Assembly (NCBI GenBank): GCA_027596195.1
Contig: JADGJG010000363.1
Coordinates: 1-22,608 of the forward strand
DNA from: Podochytrium sp. JEL0797
Taxonomy: Eukaryota > Chytridiomycota > Chytridiomycetes > Chytridiales > Chytriomycetaceae
Reading direction: 5' to 3'
Length of the DNA: 22,608 bases
Within the stretch, counting starts at the first letter, position 1, and the number at the start of each line of letters is the position of its first letter. A program made the translations under genes and the position numbers. The notes beneath the pieces are model-generated. The model had not been told where the DNA came from and searched no databases. It saw only the letters and a program-made list of their open reading frames with translations. Shown piece after piece: positions 19,187 through 22,608 of this stretch.

Positions 19187-22005
19187 ATGCACTCTCCTTC
19201 ATTTTTCGTTGCCATCTTGGCCTCCGCGTTCGTTTATCAAGCTTCTTCAGCTCCAGTCTTTGCCAGAGATGGTATTGAAATGCCAGCATTTTACCAGCCC
19301 CAGGCAGTTGAAGGACCAGTGGCTCCTGTCCTCGCAGGATTAGCTGCCGCAGACGGACCAATGTCCCCTCAAGAGGCCTCCAGCATGGTCGAGCAGCACC
19401 TCACGTCTGAAATGAACATGTCATCCAATGAGTTCCAAGTCTTGAATGCGTAAGTCACCGTTTATAATGTATTTTTTATTGATCCAGCTTTGTAGATACA
19501 CATCTGGCATGACAGGAATGGCCCATGTTTACGCCACCCAAATGTACCACGGACTTCCCGTCGCGAACGCCGTTTCCAACTTCAACGTTGGCCCCAGCGG
19601 AGACATGACCATGCACCACAGCTTCGTTCCAGACCAAATCATGGAAACCGCGACCCCCGTCCACAAACGCGACGCTCCAATGATCCCAGCAGACCAAGCC
19701 GTGTTGATGTTTGCTCAAGCCAGCGGATTGTCAATCACGGACAAGCTCACCGTCACCGCGGACGGCCAAGGCGGGATGATTGTTTCGGGTGCCAGTTTTG
19801 CGTTGCAGCCGATTCAAGTGACTCAAAAGTATTATCAGACTGCAACGGGTCTTGTACATGCATGGGATCTTAGTGTGAACATGCAGGATTCTTGGTATAT
19901 TCCTCATTATCCTATCACTCACATTTTATTAAGTTTCTGATTTTCGCATATCTCTGCAGGCAAAACGCGTTCGTTGACTCTGCCACCGGCAAGATCGTTG
20001 GTGTATCGAACTGGACGTCTGATCAAGCCAATATCCCAGTTACCTCTACGAGGGCCACCGCTTCCACTACCATCAGAGAAGCTGCTACGGCTACTTCCAC
20101 CATCAACAATGCTGCCAAGTCTACTTGTACAAAAACTGCATCGAAGGCGTCCAAAGCTAAAACCGTCGCAGCCATCAAGGCGAACGCCAAGGCCACCGTC
20201 AGCAAAGTCGCGCTGAAAGCTACCAACACCAAACCAGTCAAGACTACCACGGCCAAAGGTGCTGCTGCTGGAATTGCTACTGCTGCTATAATCTCCGCGG
20301 GTGCTGGCGGAGTTGCTTCCGGCAACAACAAGATTGCTTTGCCGAATGGAGCGGCAGCCGCTACCGTCAGCAAAGTCGCGTCGAAAGCTACCAACACCAA
20401 AGCAAGCAAGGCTATCACAGCTAAAAGTGCTGCTACTGGAATCGCTACTGGTGCTGTAGTCGCCGCTGGTGCTGGTGGAGTTGCTGCCGGGAACAACAAG
20501 ATTGCGTTGCCGAATGGTACTGCAGCCGCTACCGTCAGCAAAGTCGCTTCGAAAGCTACCAACATCAAAGCAAGCAAGGTTACCACGGCCAAAGGTGCTG
20601 CTAATGGAGTGGCTACTGGAGTGGCTACTGGTGTTGGAGCCGCTAATGGTGCTGGCGGAGTTGCTGCCGGCAACAACAAGGTTGCCTTGCCAAATGGTGT
20701 TCCAGCTGCTGGAGCGGGTGGCATTCTCCCAGCAACCTACAGCGTGATTCCAATGGGAAAACTCGACCCCATTCAAAACAAGGGTCTCTCCTCTGTCACG
20801 AGTCCTTGGGACCTCAACGCTTCTCCCAACGGCTGGCACAATGTCGCAGGCAAAGCAACCACGGACCTTTCGGGAAACAACGTGATTGCCCAATCAAACC
20901 CGAACAACGTGAAGGCCCCGGCTCAATTGAAAGCGCTGCCTCGTCCTGTGAATGCGAATCTTCAGTTCCAGTTCCAACTCGACCCTGCCCAAGCCCCGAC
21001 TGTTCCTGCCAATCGCGATGCCGCCACTACCAACGTGTTTTACGTTGTCAACAGCATGCATGACATTTTATACAATTATGGGTTCACTGAAGCCGCTGGA
21101 AACTTCCAGACGAGCAACAACGGAAAGGGCGGAGCTGCCAACGATGCCGTGATTGCCAATTCTCAAGGTAAGATTTTTTTTCGTTTCTTATATTTTCTTC
21201 ATTTCTAATCCATATTTCTTATACAAACAAAACAGATGGATCCGGCAAGAACAATGCCAACTTCGCGAGTCCTCCCGACGGTCAGCCAGGAATCATGAGA
21301 ATGTTCCTCTTCACGTCTTCAGCACTCGGTCGCGATGGTTCCCTCGCCAACGACGTTATTTCTCATGAAATGACACACGGTCTTTCCGGTCGCCTCACTG
21401 GAGGTCCAGCCAACGCCAATTGTCTCCAGAGCTTGGAATCCGGAGGAATGGGTGAAGGGTGGAGTGACATGTTTGCTCTCATGACTTCTCTGCCGGACGC
21501 CAACACGCGTGCCAATGATGTCGTTGCTGGTGCATTCGTTACAAACCAAGCCAAGGGAATCAGAATGTTCCCGTTCAGCACGAGCTTGGCCACGAATCCA
21601 CATGTGTTTAGCGACTTGAACAAGCTCAAGGAGGTTCACAACATTGGTGAGGTCTGGACAACCATGTTGAATGAAGTCATGTGGAACATGATTGACGTTG
21701 CCGGTGGAAAGACTCCCGCTGCTCAGATTGTCGCGAGTGCGGGTGCCGGGACTGGTAACACGGATTTGATGCTGTTGTTGATCCAGGGGATGAAAATGCA
21801 ACCATGCAATCCCACTTTCATTCAAGCCAAGAATGCCATCTTGGCGGCGGACAAGGCCATGTTTGCGGGCAAGTATCAGTGCGCAATCGCGAATGGATTC
21901 GCGAAGAGAGGATTGGGTGCGAATGCAGTGAGCAGGGGTGCTCCCGGAACTGGGGCATTCACCAACAACCAAGATTTGCCAGCCGGATGCGCCAAGACTT
22001 TCTGA
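19187..22005 (+). CDS. Secreted M36 metallopeptidase (fungalysin) with repeat insert, 879 aa
   Basis: Four exons: 19187-19449, 19496-19894, 19960-21167, 21236-22005. The total is 2640 nt, 879 codons plus stop. The ATG at 19187 gives a signal peptide (residues 1 to about 22, cut near SSA/PV). A fungalysin/thermolysin propeptide region follows (about 45-220), ending at the W-x-A-F-V-D-S-A-T-G-K-I segment. The catalytic domain begins at about 474 with TYSVIP...DP and has the zinc motif HEMTH at 667-671, followed by GLSGRLTGGPA and GGMGEGWSD, as in the family. M36 enzymes are secreted zinc endopeptidases made as inactive precursors and activated by propeptide removal. Unusually, about 225 Ala/Thr/Lys/Gly-rich residues (about 248-473), including three tandem repeats, are inserted just before the mature catalytic domain, so the protein is well over the usual ~630 residues. 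A dead inverted copy lies upstream at 18361-18935. Function in host or substrate degradation is inferred. Confidence 0.9.
20195..20716 (+). repeat. Three coding tandem repeats (168, 168, ~186 bp) in the M36 gene
   Basis: Units begin at ACCGTCAGCAAAGTCGC, at 20195, 20363 and 20531. Each encodes about 56 residues: a lysine/alanine half (TVSKVASKATN...KASK) followed by a glycine/alanine half ending GGVAAGNNKIALPNG. The third unit is about 18 bp longer owing to an extra GVATGV duplication. A looser Ala/Lys-rich lead-in precedes them from about 20040. All are in frame. Confidence 0.85.
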
Positions 22006-22355
22006 TTTCTCTTCTTTTCGTTTTTCATTTTTTTGTTCTTTTTTCTTATTTTCTCATTCCTCTTTCTTTTTCCTATTCATTTTATAAACCCAATAAGTGC
22101 ATAAAAATACAGATATTATTCAGTTCATGTCGATAAAGTGAAAAAATTCTTTTTCACCGCATGTCAACAGAACTGACCACGCGCGTTTCATCCTCTTACA
22201 TTCAAGAATAACGAAGAAGAAACAAAAAAAAATTTCATCCCTCCCTGCTCTCCCCCTCATGCAAAATTTTGACGAATCAAAAACCCATCACCAAGCCTAC
22301 GCCTTGTTCGTTCGACAACGACAGCTCAGTAATGAGTACACTCGAAATAAACACC
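22006..22355. other. Intergenic region between convergent M36 and Fanzor-like genes
   Basis: A 350-bp stretch with no gene. The left part is T-rich, typical of a 3' flank. The right part is the 3' flank of the Fanzor-like gene on the minus strand, where TnpB/Fanzor systems usually encode part of their guide RNA and carry the element end. I cannot identify a transposon end from one flank. Confidence 0.5.
22138..22157. other. Perfect 8-bp inverted repeat with 4-nt loop
   Basis: GTGAAAAA and TTTTTCAC flank a 4-nt spacer, with CATG occurring on both outer sides (about 22125-22128 and 22160-22163). It lies about 200 nt beyond the stop codon of the Fanzor-like gene and about 130 nt after the M36 stop. 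It could be a 3'-end processing or RNA structure, part of an element end, or chance in AT-rich sequence. Confidence 0.5.
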
Positions 22356-22608
22356 TCACTCTTTCTTGTGCGGCTGCATGCTGAACGGCCTTTTCATGTC
22401 GTTCAATCGAAGATGCCAGAAGAGGTAGAGGATGTTCCGCGCAGCATTCTTGTCGCGATCCCACATGGTCCCGCAATCTGGGCACCACTTGACTCCACGC
22501 AACGGCGTCCCTCCCGGCACGCCCCGTCTCTTGTACGCATGCTCCAGTCTTTTCTCCAAAGTCTCGTCCGTGTGCCAGCCCATTCGCCAAGGTTTCTTGG
22601 ACTTGCGA
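22356..22608 (-). CDS. Fanzor (eukaryotic TnpB-like) RNA-guided nuclease, C-terminal part
   Basis: The frame is open from the right edge to the TGA at 22356-22358, giving 83 visible residues; the gene continues beyond the window. The key segment is WCPDCGTMWDRDKNAARNIL. It combines the second CxxC of the zinc ribbon with the RuvC-III motif (DRDxNAARNI) that supplies the last catalytic Asp in IS605 OrfB/TnpB and Fanzor proteins. After it come a short helix and a basic tail containing KRP, as I recall from fungal Fanzor C-termini. The first CxxC is not within the visible 42 residues upstream, so it must lie further upstream or be lost. Fanzors are RNA-guided DNA endonucleases, often carried by transposons, found in fungi including chytrids. 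Whether the whole gene is intact, and which Fanzor class it belongs to, cannot be judged here. An IS607/IS605-type TnpB of bacterial origin is the alternative. Confidence 0.82.
   Translation of the reverse strand, partial: RKSKKPWRMGWHTDETLEKRLEHAYKRRGVPGGTPLRGVKWCPDCGTMWDRDKNAARNILYLFWHLRLNDMKRPFSMQPHKKE

Noticed and set aside
20195..20716. Regular 168-bp repeats considered as a CRISPR-like or satellite array
   Set aside because: The repeats are contiguous, coding, in frame and without spacers, inside a eukaryotic peptidase gene.
19919..20893. Long minus-strand frames opposite the M36 repeat region
   Set aside because: They are mirror images of the 168-bp coding repeats. The plus strand joins to conserved M36 motifs on both sides.

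Overview
The window looks like nuclear DNA of a fungus, most plausibly a chytrid-type (zoosporic) fungus. The reasons are: genes broken by many short GT-AG introns (46-90 nt, with two longer exceptions), a secreted M36 fungalysin metallopeptidase, an FCP1-like phosphatase with a lysine-rich tail, LRR/lectin-like proteins, and the C-terminal end of a Fanzor (eukaryotic TnpB-like) nuclease. The lineage is inferred from gene content; no rRNA or other marker is present.

Layout: (1) 1-598, no convincing gene. (2) 599-8196 (+), a nine-exon gene for a predicted 2273-residue protein with a Ser/Pro-rich N-terminus and a very long coiled coil. (3) 8450-11261 (-), a six-exon gene for a 798-residue LRR / seven-repeat beta-propeller lectin-like / Ala-Ser linker / LRR protein. 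(4) 11755-12331 (-), a START lipid-transfer domain gene broken by a frameshift. (5) 12736-13167 (+), a decayed copy of the 3' end and 3' flank of the coiled-coil gene. (6) 13860-16672 (-), a second intact copy (797 residues) of the LRR-propeller gene. (7) 16921-18196 (-), a 371-residue FCP1-homology phosphatase-like protein. (8) 18361-18935 (-), an M36 peptidase pseudogene whose catalytic Glu codon is a stop. (9) 19187-22005 (+), an intact 879-residue M36 fungalysin with a large Ala/Lys-rich tandem-repeat insert between propeptide and catalytic domain. (10) 22356 to the right edge (-), the C-terminus of a Fanzor-type nuclease.

The middle of the window is a tandem segmental duplication. The unit [3' end of the coiled-coil gene + convergent LRR-propeller gene] occurs at 7.3-11.1 kb and again at 12.7-16.5 kb. 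In the second copy the coiled-coil part has decayed and about 0.5 kb was gained, while the LRR-propeller gene stayed intact. The two LRR-propeller genes are nearly identical in the middle, introns included, but clearly diverged at both ends, which suggests gene conversion. A separate inverted duplication relates the M36 gene and its pseudogene. The genes are not an operon. The shared theme is local duplication and decay of surface or secreted-type proteins, next to a putative mobile nuclease.

All exon models were built by hand from GT-AG sites and reading-frame continuity. Every multi-exon CDS total is divisible by three, which supports the models. No transcript evidence was available.
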